The position numbers and the translations under genes were made by a program. The notes beneath the pieces are model-generated. The model did no database searches. It was given only the letters and a program-made list of their open reading frames with translations, and was not told the origin of the DNA. A DNA stretch of 53,225 nucleotides from an uncultured Prevotellaceae bacterium (GTDB lineage: Bacteria; Bacteroidota; Bacteroidia; Bacteroidales; Bacteroidaceae), in assembly GCA_947174945.1 (NCBI GenBank), contig CAMWKZ010000013.1, positions 1-53,225 of the forward strand. The letters are read 5' to 3'. Of the stretch, positions 7,152-15,965 are shown piece by piece (the first letter of the stretch is position 1; every line of letters starts with the position of its first letter).

Positions 7152-8420
7152 ATGAGAAAGATTTGCGGTGTGCTCTTGGTGGCACTGATGGGGGCTGTGG
7201 TGCTTGGCTCCTGTAATAGAGAGATGTTCAACCAAGAGTGGTATGACGATACTGTGACTGAGCAGTTTCCCATCGAGCCCATCGACACGCTCCACCAGTG
7301 GCTGCTGTCTGCACGGCGTACAGCCACTATCAGGGTGGATGCCGGATTGGAGAACATGGAGCGGGTGATGGTGCTGACCGCCAACCCCATCGGTCATGCC
7401 AGCGAGGCACAGATAATGGCAGAGGAGAACGACCCCAAGGAGGGAGGCGTCTATACGCTGCTTTTTGCCGCCCCCGAGGTGCAGACCACTTTCTATGCCG
7501 CTATTAAGACAACAGACAACCGCTATGCCGTGGTGCCCTTCACCACGTCAACTGGTACGGTGGACTTTAGCCGTAAGACGGTGGCCACCATCACCACACC
7601 GCTGGCCTATCACTCGTTTACCTACTGCTTCGAGGAGGACTTCCCCGTGCCCGGCGACTACGACTTTAACGACTGCGTGCTGCGTATGTCAGTACAGCCT
7701 GGTAGCAAGAAGAATCAGGTGAAGCTCAACGTAACGCTGGCTGCCGTGGGAGCGAAGAAGGTGCTTGCCGCTGCCGTCAAGCTGACCAACTATAGCTATG
7801 ACGAGATAGAGAGCGTAGAGATAGAGGGAGGCCGCGCCTTCGACGAGGACTATCCGCTGCAACTGCGGCTTATCCGCGATGGTGCTACCTTTCAGCGGGG
7901 CCGTAACAACGAACCCGTTATCCGTCTGTTCGAAGATGCGTCGTGGAGCATGGCGCGTAACGAGGCCGATAACATAGGCAATATAGAGCGCAGAAATATC
8001 AACGTGACGCGCGACACCAACGAGGTGAATCTCCATATAGAGCCCGTTACGCGCACCTACGTCATCAACTTCAAGGAGGATGCGTCGGGCCTGCTGAACA
8101 ACCTGTTAGAAGACAACCTCGACCCCTTTATCGTGACCCTCTACAACGGTGGGTTCTGGGAGACCCACACCTATAACTACCGCCGGTCGCAGGTGTTCTA
8201 CGAGTATCACGACCAGACGAAGCTGCGCATGATATGGGCATTGTGCGTGCCGACGGGCACGTTTCGCTGGCCGTTGGAAGGGCAGCTGATAGGCAACTAC
8301 AAGGATGGCATCCTGACGGGAGTGTTCCGTGAGTATGGCCATTCGTTTGGCCAGTGGGCTGCCAACAGGAACAGTTCGAAGGACTGGTACTTCTATCCCT
8401 CAGTCGGCGATGTCTATTAA
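7152..8420 (+). CDS. LruC-domain lipoprotein, shorter paralogue
   Basis: This 422-residue lipoprotein has a lipobox at LGSC (Cys21). After a short linker, PIDTLHQWLLSARRTATI matches the WS...N.TV start of the preceding paralogue. The signature YCFEEDFPVPGDYDFNDCVLRMS (about 157-179) is the LruC acidic motif, here near the middle instead of the C-terminus, because the beta-rich insert of the first paralogue is missing and a longer C-terminal domain follows (about 180-422). The function is unknown; a surface or adhesin-like role is inferred from export and family. It has its own promoter but lies only 18 nt before the SpmAB gene, so read-through into that operon is likely. Confidence 0.75.
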   Translation: MRKICGVLLVALMGAVVLGSCNREMFNQEWYDDTVTEQFPIEPIDTLHQWLLSARRTATIRVDAGLENMERVMVLTANPIGHASEAQIMAEENDPKEGGVYTLLFAAPEVQTTFYAAIKTTDNRYAVVPFTTSTGTVDFSRKTVATITTPLAYHSFTYCFEEDFPVPGDYDFNDCVLRMSVQPGSKKNQVKLNVTLAAVGAKKVLAAAVKLTNYSYDEIESVEIEGGRAFDEDYPLQLRLIRDGATFQRGRNNEPVIRLFEDASWSMARNEADNIGNIERRNINVTRDTNEVNLHIEPVTRTYVINFKEDASGLLNNLLEDNLDPFIVTLYNGGFWETHTYNYRRSQVFYEYHDQTKLRMIWALCVPTGTFRWPLEGQLIGNYKDGILTGVFREYGHSFGQWAANRNSSKDWYFYPSVGDVY

Positions 8421-8438
8421 TCGGTCATTGCAAGGTCT

Positions 8439-9671
8439 ATGGTACTGAATTATATTTGGGTAGCTTTCTTCCTGATAGCCTTTGTCGTGGCAGCGGTCAA
8501 GCTGGTGTTCTTTGGCGACTATGATGTGTTCCCGGCCATGATGGACTCCACGTTCTCATCGTCGAAGACCGCGTTCGAGATTTCACTCGGGCTGACGGGT
8601 GTGCTGTCGCTGTGGTTGGGCGTGATGAAGATTGGCGAGCAGGGTGGTGTGGTCAACGCTTTGGCGCGGTTGCTCAGTCCCGTGTTTGCCAAGCTGTTTC
8701 CCGACATACCGAAAGGACACCCCGTCACGGGCTCTATCTTCATGAACATTGCCGCCAATATGCTGGGGCTCGACAATGCCGCCACGCCCTTGGGACTGAA
8801 GGCGATGGAGCAGATGCAGGAGCTGAATCCACGGAAAGACACGGCATCGAACCCCATGATAATGTTCTTGGTGCTGAACACCTCGGGTCTGACACTTATT
8901 CCCGTCAGCATCATGGTGTATCGTGCCCAGCTGGGAGCCGCCCAGCCTACGGACATTTTTATTCCTTTACTACTGGCTACGTTCTTTTCAACGTTAGCGG
9001 GCATCGTTGTCACGTCGCTCTTTCAGCGCATCAACCTGCTGAACCGCACCATGCTGCTTACGTTGGGCGGTGCCTGCGTATTGGTAGCAGCTATCATCTG
9101 GACTTTTGCGCAGATGGACGGTGAGACGATGAACCGCGTGAGTACCACGGTAGCCAACATCCTTTTGATGACCATCATCACAGGCTTTATCTTAGCGGGC
9201 GTGCGCAAGCGCATCAATGTCTACGATGCCTTTATTGAGGGAGCCAAGGACGGCTTCTCAACGGCTGTGCGCATCATTCCCTATCTGGTGGCCATCTTGG
9301 TGGGCATCGGCGTGTTCCGTGCCTCGGGTGCTATGGCTCTGCTGATTCATGCCATGCGCTCCGCTGTTGAGGTGGCCCACCTTGATGCCCAGTGGGTAGA
9401 CGCCATGCCAACCGCCCTGATGAAACCCCTCTCGGGTTCGGGTGCCCGTGGTATGATGGTCGATGCCATGACCACCTACGGAGCCGACTCGTTTGTGGGC
9501 CGGCTGTCATCTATCTTTCAAGGCTCTACCGACACCACCTTCTATATCTTAGCCGTCTACTTCGGTAGCGTGGGTGTCACGAAGACGCGCCATGCCGTGG
9601 CCTGCGGTCTGTTAGCCGACTTGGCAGGCATCGTGGCCGCCATTGTTATTTGTTATCTGTTCTTTGGGTAA
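8439..9671 (+). CDS. Fused SpmA/SpmB nucleoside-recognition (Gate) membrane protein
   Basis: This 410-residue integral membrane protein has two homologous Gate (nucleoside recognition) halves. The N-terminal half contains GLTGVLSLWLGVMKIGEQGG and GHPVTGSIFMNIAANMLGLDNAATPLGLKAM (SpmA-like). The C-terminal half contains GFSTAVRIIPYLVAILVGIGVFRASGA and LMKPLSGSGARGMMVDAM (SpmB-like). In Firmicutes the two are separate spore maturation proteins; the fused form is usual in non-sporulating Bacteroidetes and says nothing about sporulation here. The transported substrate is unknown, perhaps a nucleoside or small metabolite. It starts an unbroken forward run with the flippase (12-nt gap), the peptidase and the second GH2. 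Confidence 0.85.
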   Translation: MVLNYIWVAFFLIAFVVAAVKLVFFGDYDVFPAMMDSTFSSSKTAFEISLGLTGVLSLWLGVMKIGEQGGVVNALARLLSPVFAKLFPDIPKGHPVTGSIFMNIAANMLGLDNAATPLGLKAMEQMQELNPRKDTASNPMIMFLVLNTSGLTLIPVSIMVYRAQLGAAQPTDIFIPLLLATFFSTLAGIVVTSLFQRINLLNRTMLLTLGGACVLVAAIIWTFAQMDGETMNRVSTTVANILLMTIITGFILAGVRKRINVYDAFIEGAKDGFSTAVRIIPYLVAILVGIGVFRASGAMALLIHAMRSAVEVAHLDAQWVDAMPTALMKPLSGSGARGMMVDAMTTYGADSFVGRLSSIFQGSTDTTFYILAVYFGSVGVTKTRHAVACGLLADLAGIVAAIVICYLFFG

Positions 9672-9683
9672 AAGTTATACATT

Positions 9684-11177
9684 ATGAAAGCGTTAGGGTC
9701 ACTCGCAAAAGACACAGCCATCTACGGCCTGTCAAGCATCATAGCCCGGTTTATCAACTATCTGTTGGTGCCCATCCAGACGGCACGCTTTGCCGCCTCT
9801 GGCGGGGAGTACGGTGTCATTACCAATGTCTATGCCTACGTGTCGCTGTTTATCATCCTGCTGACATACGGCATGGAGACCACCTTCTTTCGCTTTATGA
9901 GCAAAGAAGGCGAGAACCCCACCAAGGTCTATTCCACGGCACTGACGATGGTGGCCTTCACCTCGCTGCTGTCATCGTTCTTGGTGCTAACGTTTATCCA
10001 TCCCATTGCGTCGGCTGTGGGCTATGCGCACCATCCTGAATACATCGGGGTGATGTTTGTGACGGTAGCCATCGATGCCTTTACGGCCATTCCGTTTGCC
10101 TACCTGCGCTATCAACACAAGCCCGTGCGGTTTGCCAGTCTGAAGATACTGAACATCCTGCTGAACATCACGCTGAACATCCTGTATCTGATAGTCCTGC
10201 CCGCCTTACGGCTAAATCCCTTTGGCATCTACGACGACCAGTTCACGCTCGATGTCGCCTTCGTCTTCTATATCAATATCTTCTGCACCATTGCCACCCT
10301 GCTGTTGCTCTGGCGAGAGTGGGGGACGGCGGGCTTCGCCTTCGACGGGAAAGTGTGCCGTCGAATGCTCAGCTACACGTGGCCGCTATTGGTGATGGGA
10401 CTGGCCGGTCAGCTGAATCAGGCCGCCTCGCAGATACTCTTCCCATACCTTTATGAAGGCTCGCAACAAGAGGCCCTTTCGCAGTTGGGCATTTATGGCG
10501 CGTGCATCAAGATAGCCATGATTATGGTCATGATTACGCAGGCCTTCCGCTTCGCCTACGAGCCGTTTGTGTTCGGCAAGTCTAAGGACAAGGACAATCG
10601 CGAGACCTATGCACAGGTGATGAAGTATTACGTCATCTTTACGCTGTTGGCCTTCTTGGTGGTTATAGGTTATCTTGACGTGCTGAAATACATTATCGAC
10701 GAAAGCTACTGGGAAGGGTTGCGGGTAGTACCCATCGTAATGGCTGCTGAGATTATGTTTGGCGTGTTCTTCAACCTGTCGTTCTGGTACAAGCTCACCG
10801 ACCGCACCATCTGGGGAGCCTATCTTTCGGGCATCGGTGCCGTCGTGCTGATTATCATCGACATCCTGCTGATACCCCGTTTCAGTTATATGGCCTGTGC
10901 GTGGGCAGGCTTTGCAGCCTATGGCACGTCGATGCTTATCTCCTATTTCATCGGACAGCGCCATTACCTCATTGCCTACCCCATCAGGCAGATAGCCGTC
11001 TATGTAGTGTTGGCCGCCCTGCTGTATGCTGCCATGCACTATGCCAACAGCGGGTTGCCCATGTGGGTGGCAATCATCGTCAATACGCTGCTCATCATGG
11101 TGTTTGTGGCCTACATTGTGCGGCGCGATATGCCACTGGGTAGTCTGCCCGTTATCGGAAAGTATTTTAAACATTAA
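9684..11177 (+). CDS. Polysaccharide flippase (MATE/MOP superfamily, Wzx-like)
   Basis: This 497-residue protein has about 14 predicted membrane segments. The N-terminal LAKDTAIYGLSSIIARFINYLLVPIQT helix is typical of oligosaccharide flippases, as are the conserved arginines near residue 17 and in TTFFRFMSKEG (about 70). Members move lipid-linked oligosaccharide or lipid II across the inner membrane. No glycosyltransferase cluster surrounds it, so it may serve a general envelope glycan. It follows SpmAB by 12 nt and precedes the peptidase by 11 nt, so it is co-transcribed. Confidence 0.85.
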   Translation: MKALGSLAKDTAIYGLSSIIARFINYLLVPIQTARFAASGGEYGVITNVYAYVSLFIILLTYGMETTFFRFMSKEGENPTKVYSTALTMVAFTSLLSSFLVLTFIHPIASAVGYAHHPEYIGVMFVTVAIDAFTAIPFAYLRYQHKPVRFASLKILNILLNITLNILYLIVLPALRLNPFGIYDDQFTLDVAFVFYINIFCTIATLLLLWREWGTAGFAFDGKVCRRMLSYTWPLLVMGLAGQLNQAASQILFPYLYEGSQQEALSQLGIYGACIKIAMIMVMITQAFRFAYEPFVFGKSKDKDNRETYAQVMKYYVIFTLLAFLVVIGYLDVLKYIIDESYWEGLRVVPIVMAAEIMFGVFFNLSFWYKLTDRTIWGAYLSGIGAVVLIIIDILLIPRFSYMACAWAGFAAYGTSMLISYFIGQRHYLIAYPIRQIAVYVVLAALLYAAMHYANSGLPMWVAIIVNTLLIMVFVAYIVRRDMPLGSLPVIGKYFKH

Positions 11178-11188
11178 CATCCATCTAT

Positions 11189-13300
11189 ATGAAAAAGCTA
11201 CTTTTATCACTGATGTGCCTGTGCTCACTCGTCGCCAAAGCCGACGAAGGCATGTGGACCCTTTACAATCTGCCTACTGCCGTCTATGACCAGATGAAGC
11301 AGTACGGCTTCCAGTTGCCTGCAGAGCAGCTGTACCAAAGCGACAATGCCGTCAAGAATGCCGTCGTCAACTTTGGCGGCTTCTGTTCAGGTGTTGTCGT
11401 CAGTCCCGACGGACTGGTATTCACCAACCATCATTGCGGCTTCGATGCCATTCGCCGCCACTCTACCGTGGAGCACGACTATCTGCTCAACGGTTTCTAT
11501 GCCAAGAGCTATGAAGAAGAGTTGCCCAACGAGGGGCTCTTCGTCAGCTTTATGGTGGAACAGCAGGACGTGACCGACCAAGTGATGGCCGCCCTGAAAG
11601 GTGTCAAGCGCAGCAAGCGGGCTCAAGTGGTGGACAGCATCGAGAACGCATGGCAGAAGGACATTCGCCAGAAGGACTCGACCCTGCACGTGGAGCTGAA
11701 GCCGTTCTATGAGGGCAACAAATACTACTGCACCACCTACCGCGACTTCAACGACGTGCGACTGGTGTTCACCGTACCCAAGTCGATGGGTAAGTTCGGC
11801 GGTGAGACCGACAACTGGATGTGGCCCCGCCAGACGTGCGACTTCTCCGTGTTCCGCATCTATGCCGACCCTGCGACCAACGGCCCTGCCAAGTATGCCA
11901 AGGATAACGTGCCCTATCATCCCCAGTCGTGGGCTCCCGTGTCGCTGCAAGGTTACAAGCCCGGCGACTTCTGCATGATTATGGGCTACCCCGGCTCTAC
12001 CAGCCGTTACCTGTCGAGCTATGGCATTCAGGAGCGTCGCGATGCTATCAATGCCCCCCGTGTGCAGGTGCGTGGCGTGAAGCAGGAAATCATGCTGCGC
12101 CACATGCGGGCTGACGAGGCCGTGCGCATCAAGTACGACTCGAAGTATGCGTCGTCGTCGAACTACTGGAAGAACTCCATCGGCATGAATAAGTGTATCG
12201 ACTCCATTGGGCTGATTCAGCAGAAGCAGCGCTACGAGGCCACCATCCGCCAGTGGCAGGACACCGCAGGATACCTGAAAGGCAAGCTGGACTTTGAGAA
12301 GATGGCCAAGCTCTACCAGAAGCGGATGAGCGTCACCCGTGCGCGCACGCTGTTCACGGAAACCTTCCTCATGCAAGACCAGCTGACCACCCGTGCCCTG
12401 CGGGCGCAGTGGCGTATGCCCGTCATGGGACCGAAGGACAAGCCCAAGAAGCAGTATCATGAGTTTGCCGACAACACGAGTGAGTGGGACTATGCCACCG
12501 ACTGCGAGATGTTAGCAGGACTTATCAAGAACTATCGCGAGCAGATGACGGACAAGGAATACCTGCCCGACTTCTACAAGACCATTGACGAGAAGTTCCA
12601 CGGCGACTGCACCGCCTATGTCAACGCCCTCTATCAGAAGTCGGTGCTGATGAAGACGGGCGAGCCCATCTACTTCAACAAGAAGAGCTATAAGAAAGAC
12701 CTTGGTGTGCAGTACGGGCTGTCTATCAGCGAGACGATGGACAAGATTAACGATGCCCGCAAGAAGCTGAACGGCGAGATAGCCGAGCAGGAACAACTGC
12801 TGTGTGCCGCCGTGCTGCGCATGGAGCAGGATATGCCCAACTACTCGGATGCTAACTTCACCCTGCGCATGACTTACGGTCAGATTGGCGAGTACACGCT
12901 GGGAGGCCGCCCCTCGGGCTACTACACCACCGCCCGCTCGCTGTGGGACAAGATGCAGAAGGCCGACCAGAACTTTGAATACTTCGCAGAGCCTGTAATG
13001 CACGAGCTGATGTCGCAAAAGGACTTTGGAGCATACGCCGACCCCACGACGGGCACCATGCAGCTGTGCTTCCTGTCGAACACCGACATCACGGGTGGCA
13101 ACTCTGGTTCACCTATCTTTAATAATAAAGGTGAGCTGCTCGGTCTGGCCTTCGACGGCAACTGGGATTCGCTCTCCAGCGACATCTTCTTCGACCGTCA
13201 GCTGGCCCGCACCATCAACGTCGACGTGCGCTATATGCTGTTCATGATGGACCGCTGGGGCCATGCCGGCCGACTGCTGAAAGAGATTAACGCGAAATGA
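11189..13300 (+). CDS. S46 family dipeptidyl peptidase, DPP7-type
   Basis: This 703-residue periplasmic serine peptidase removes dipeptides from the N-terminus of peptides, which asaccharolytic and mixed Bacteroidetes use as nutrients. A signal peptide (1-18, SLVAKA) is followed by the mature start DEGMWT. The triad can be read as His82 in TNHHCG, Asp218 in CDFS and Ser639 in GGNSGSP. Eighteen residues after the serine is Gly657 (AFDGNW), the position that is Gly in DPP7 (hydrophobic P1) and Arg in DPP11 (acidic P1), so DPP7-like specificity is predicted. Its length is normal for S46. The stop codon overlaps the start of the following GH2 gene. Confidence 0.92.
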   Translation: MKKLLLSLMCLCSLVAKADEGMWTLYNLPTAVYDQMKQYGFQLPAEQLYQSDNAVKNAVVNFGGFCSGVVVSPDGLVFTNHHCGFDAIRRHSTVEHDYLLNGFYAKSYEEELPNEGLFVSFMVEQQDVTDQVMAALKGVKRSKRAQVVDSIENAWQKDIRQKDSTLHVELKPFYEGNKYYCTTYRDFNDVRLVFTVPKSMGKFGGETDNWMWPRQTCDFSVFRIYADPATNGPAKYAKDNVPYHPQSWAPVSLQGYKPGDFCMIMGYPGSTSRYLSSYGIQERRDAINAPRVQVRGVKQEIMLRHMRADEAVRIKYDSKYASSSNYWKNSIGMNKCIDSIGLIQQKQRYEATIRQWQDTAGYLKGKLDFEKMAKLYQKRMSVTRARTLFTETFLMQDQLTTRALRAQWRMPVMGPKDKPKKQYHEFADNTSEWDYATDCEMLAGLIKNYREQMTDKEYLPDFYKTIDEKFHGDCTAYVNALYQKSVLMKTGEPIYFNKKSYKKDLGVQYGLSISETMDKINDARKKLNGEIAEQEQLLCAAVLRMEQDMPNYSDANFTLRMTYGQIGEYTLGGRPSGYYTTARSLWDKMQKADQNFEYFAEPVMHELMSQKDFGAYADPTTGTMQLCFLSNTDITGGNSGSPIFNNKGELLGLAFDGNWDSLSSDIFFDRQLARTINVDVRYMLFMMDRWGHAGRLLKEINAK

Positions 13301-15807
13301 TGACCAGACGCCTGCTGCTATCTCTGCTCATCGTCCTCCACCTGCCCCTGCTGGCGCAACAGCGCATCAGCCTGGCTGGTGAGTGGTCGCTGCAATACGG
13401 TCAGGAGCATACGACCGTCATGCTGCCCGGCACGATGGACACTAACCGCAAGGGGGTGCCCATTGGCAGGAAGGATGAGACAACCCACCTGTCGCGCCTG
13501 TATAGCTACAGGGGCAAGGCGTGGTATGAAAGGACGGTGGTGATTCCCAAGACGTGGCGCAGGCATCGTGTCACCTTATTTATAGAGCGTACCAAGCCCA
13601 CTTGGCTCTATGTCGACGGGGTGCTGGTCGACTCGTGCAACAACATCTCAACGCCTCACCGCTACCAGCTGGCACCGCTCACGCCGGGTGCTCACACGTT
13701 GCGCATCCTTGTCGACAACGGCAGTGGGGTGCCCGAGCAGGTCTACGCCAGCAGTCATGCCTATACGGAAGACACGCAGACCAACTGGAACGGCATGATT
13801 GGCCAGCTCTATTTAGAGGTGGCCCAGTCGTCGGGCAAGGCTTCAGCCACTCCTGCGTCCCGTGAGCCGTCGCTGATTATCCGCGACCGCCACTTCTACG
13901 ATACACAGGGGCACCGCGTCTTCCTGCGTGGCAAGCACGATGCTTGTGTATGGCCGCTGACGGGCCACTGCCCGATGGAGCAGTTGGCATGGCACGAATA
14001 CTTCAGCACCTGTCGGGACTATGGCATCAATCATGTGCGCTTCCACTCATGGTGCCCGCCAGAGGCAGCCTTTGCCGCAGCCGACGAGCTGGGCATCTAT
14101 CTGCAACCCGAGCTGCCCTTCTGGGGCGACTTCAATGCCAAGGATAGCGTACTGATGCAGTTCCTGCACAAGGAGGGAGTCAACATCATGCGCGAGTATA
14201 GCCACCACCCCTCGTTTGCCATGTTTGCGTTGGGCAACGAGCTGTGGGGCAGCATTGACGAGATGGCCCGCTTCGTGGCCGACTTCCGCCAGCTGGCTCC
14301 CCACGTGCTGTTTACCTTCGGCTCTAACTACTACTTAGGCTATCAGGGTGTGAAGCCCGGCATGGACTACTTTACCACCTGTCGGGTGGGAGGCGAGGCA
14401 TGGGGCAGCTACGACACCCATACGCGAGGCTCGTTCTCGTTTGCCGATGCCATGACGGGCGGTATGCTCAATACGGAATATCCCAACACACAGCTGACGC
14501 TGGAGGCAGGTTGCAGCAGGTCGACCGTGCCCGTCATCAGCCATGAGACGGGCCAGTTTCAGACCTACCCCGACTTTGACGAGATACGGAAGTACACGGG
14601 TGTGCTCTACCCCTATAATCTAGAGCAGTTCCGTGCCCGCCTTGACTCTGCAGGTATGCTGGAGCAGGCCAAGGACTTCCATCGGGCCAGTGGCCAGTGG
14701 TCGCTCGAACTGTACAAGGCCGATGTGGAGCTTGACCTGCGCACGGAGTCGATGGACGGCTTTCAGCTGCTCGACCTGCAGGATTACCCCGGGCAGGGGT
14801 CGGCATACGTGGGTATTCTCGATGCCTTTATGCAACCCAAGTCGTTTGGTGCCGTTCACCAGTGGCGACAGTGGTGCAACGATGTGGTGCCGCTGGCCGT
14901 CATGCCCGGCTATACCTTTACGGCGGGTCAGCGACAGGACATCGTGGTGAAGCTCGCCAACTACAGCGGTCGGTCGCTGAAGGGCAAGACGCTCACGTGG
15001 GTGTTGGGCAATATGGAGGGCGACATGCCGATTCCCGACGGTGAGGGACTGCTCACGGTGGGTACCATACCCTTCGAGGCTCCCATCCTGCATACGGGTT
15101 GCGACCTGATGCTGGTACTGGCTATTGACGGTACGGAGTATCACAATACGTATAAGGTGTGGGTATATCCGAAGGAGGTGGAGCTGGAGAAGGACGGCAT
15201 CGTCATTACCCGCCAGCTGACGGATGACGTGGCACGACAGTTGGAGAACGGTGCCAAGGTGCTGTGGATGCCCGACTCAACGCAGTTGCAGGGTAAGACG
15301 GTAGGCCCGCTATTCCAGACCGACTACTGGAACTACCGTATGTTTAAGACGATATGCGACAACAACAAGAAGGCTGTGTCGCCCGGTACGCTGGGCATCC
15401 TGACCAATCCGAGGCACCCGCTGTTTGGCGAGTTCCCCACTGATGAGCATACCAACTGGCAGTGGTTCCCCGTCATTCAGAACTCGCGCCCGCTGGTGCT
15501 CGACAACCTGCCCCGCGACTATCGCCCCATTGTGCAGGTGATTGACAACATCGAGCGCAACCATCGGTTAGGGCTGGTCTTCGAGTTTGCCGTGGGCAAG
15601 GGGCGGTTGCTGGTGTGCATGAGTGACTTAGAGTGTACGGTGGACTATCCCGAGGGTCGCCAGTTCTATCACTCGCTGCTGCGCTATATGCAGGGCGACG
15701 ACTTCCGTCCCACGATGCAAATAGCGTGGCCGGAGCTATGGCAACTGCTGTCGGGACAGGTGCAGGAAACAAGGCTCAGGCAGCTGAACAACATCTCACA
15801 ATATTGA
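13297..15807 (+). CDS. Secreted glycoside hydrolase family 2, second copy
   Basis: This 836-residue GH2 enzyme has a signal peptide (1-20, LPLLAQQ) and an N-terminal sugar-binding domain (about 25-175). The catalytic barrel has Glu315 in ALGNELWG as predicted acid/base and Glu417 in SHETGQ as predicted nucleophile. The later part (about 530-830) holds beta-rich accessory domains. It is clearly diverged from the first GH2 of the window: it lacks HHDDG and has HSWCPPEAAF instead. The substrate is unknown; this subgroup is often annotated as sugar-binding domain protein or beta-galactosidase. It is translationally coupled to DPP7 by a 4-nt overlap, an unusual pairing of peptide and glycan degradation that might act on glycoproteins such as mucin. 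Confidence 0.85.
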   Translation: MMTRRLLLSLLIVLHLPLLAQQRISLAGEWSLQYGQEHTTVMLPGTMDTNRKGVPIGRKDETTHLSRLYSYRGKAWYERTVVIPKTWRRHRVTLFIERTKPTWLYVDGVLVDSCNNISTPHRYQLAPLTPGAHTLRILVDNGSGVPEQVYASSHAYTEDTQTNWNGMIGQLYLEVAQSSGKASATPASREPSLIIRDRHFYDTQGHRVFLRGKHDACVWPLTGHCPMEQLAWHEYFSTCRDYGINHVRFHSWCPPEAAFAAADELGIYLQPELPFWGDFNAKDSVLMQFLHKEGVNIMREYSHHPSFAMFALGNELWGSIDEMARFVADFRQLAPHVLFTFGSNYYLGYQGVKPGMDYFTTCRVGGEAWGSYDTHTRGSFSFADAMTGGMLNTEYPNTQLTLEAGCSRSTVPVISHETGQFQTYPDFDEIRKYTGVLYPYNLEQFRARLDSAGMLEQAKDFHRASGQWSLELYKADVELDLRTESMDGFQLLDLQDYPGQGSAYVGILDAFMQPKSFGAVHQWRQWCNDVVPLAVMPGYTFTAGQRQDIVVKLANYSGRSLKGKTLTWVLGNMEGDMPIPDGEGLLTVGTIPFEAPILHTGCDLMLVLAIDGTEYHNTYKVWVYPKEVELEKDGIVITRQLTDDVARQLENGAKVLWMPDSTQLQGKTVGPLFQTDYWNYRMFKTICDNNKKAVSPGTLGILTNPRHPLFGEFPTDEHTNWQWFPVIQNSRPLVLDNLPRDYRPIVQVIDNIERNHRLGLVFEFAVGKGRLLVCMSDLECTVDYPEGRQFYHSLLRYMQGDDFRPTMQIAWPELWQLLSGQVQETRLRQLNNISQY

Positions 15808-15813
15808 CGTTTT

Positions 15814-15945
15814 GTGCGGACACGCTCGGCACCATGTGCCGACGTGCTCCGCATCATGCACGGACGCGCTCCGCACCATGCGCCGACACGCTCCGCATCA
15901 TGTGCCGATGCGCTCCGCACGATGTGCCGACGTACTCGGCGCGAT
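15814..15945. repeat. Family B 22-bp tandem array between convergent genes
   Basis: Six consecutive units of exactly 22 bp start at 15814, 15836, 15858, 15880, 15902 and 15924, with a partial seventh to about 15958. Each unit carries a dyad of the type TGCCGA-N5-TCGGCA or TGCGGA-N5-TCCGCA, followed by CCAT or TCAT. It starts 6 nt after the GH2 stop and reaches almost to the helicase stop codon, so it fills the whole intergenic gap and may serve as a bidirectional terminator. The same family occurs inside the comEA-like gene. Confidence 0.92.
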
Positions 15946-15965
15946 GAGCGGGTGCGACGGAGCCT

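Noticed and set aside
8439..9671. Evidence for sporulation from the SpmA/SpmB name
   Set aside because: The fused protein is common in non-sporulating Bacteroidetes and no other spore genes are in the window.
15633..15947. Short frames across the family B array with Cys/Arg-rich repeats
   Set aside because: They overlap the GH2 end or the repeat units and reflect the GC-rich DNA repeat, not a protein.
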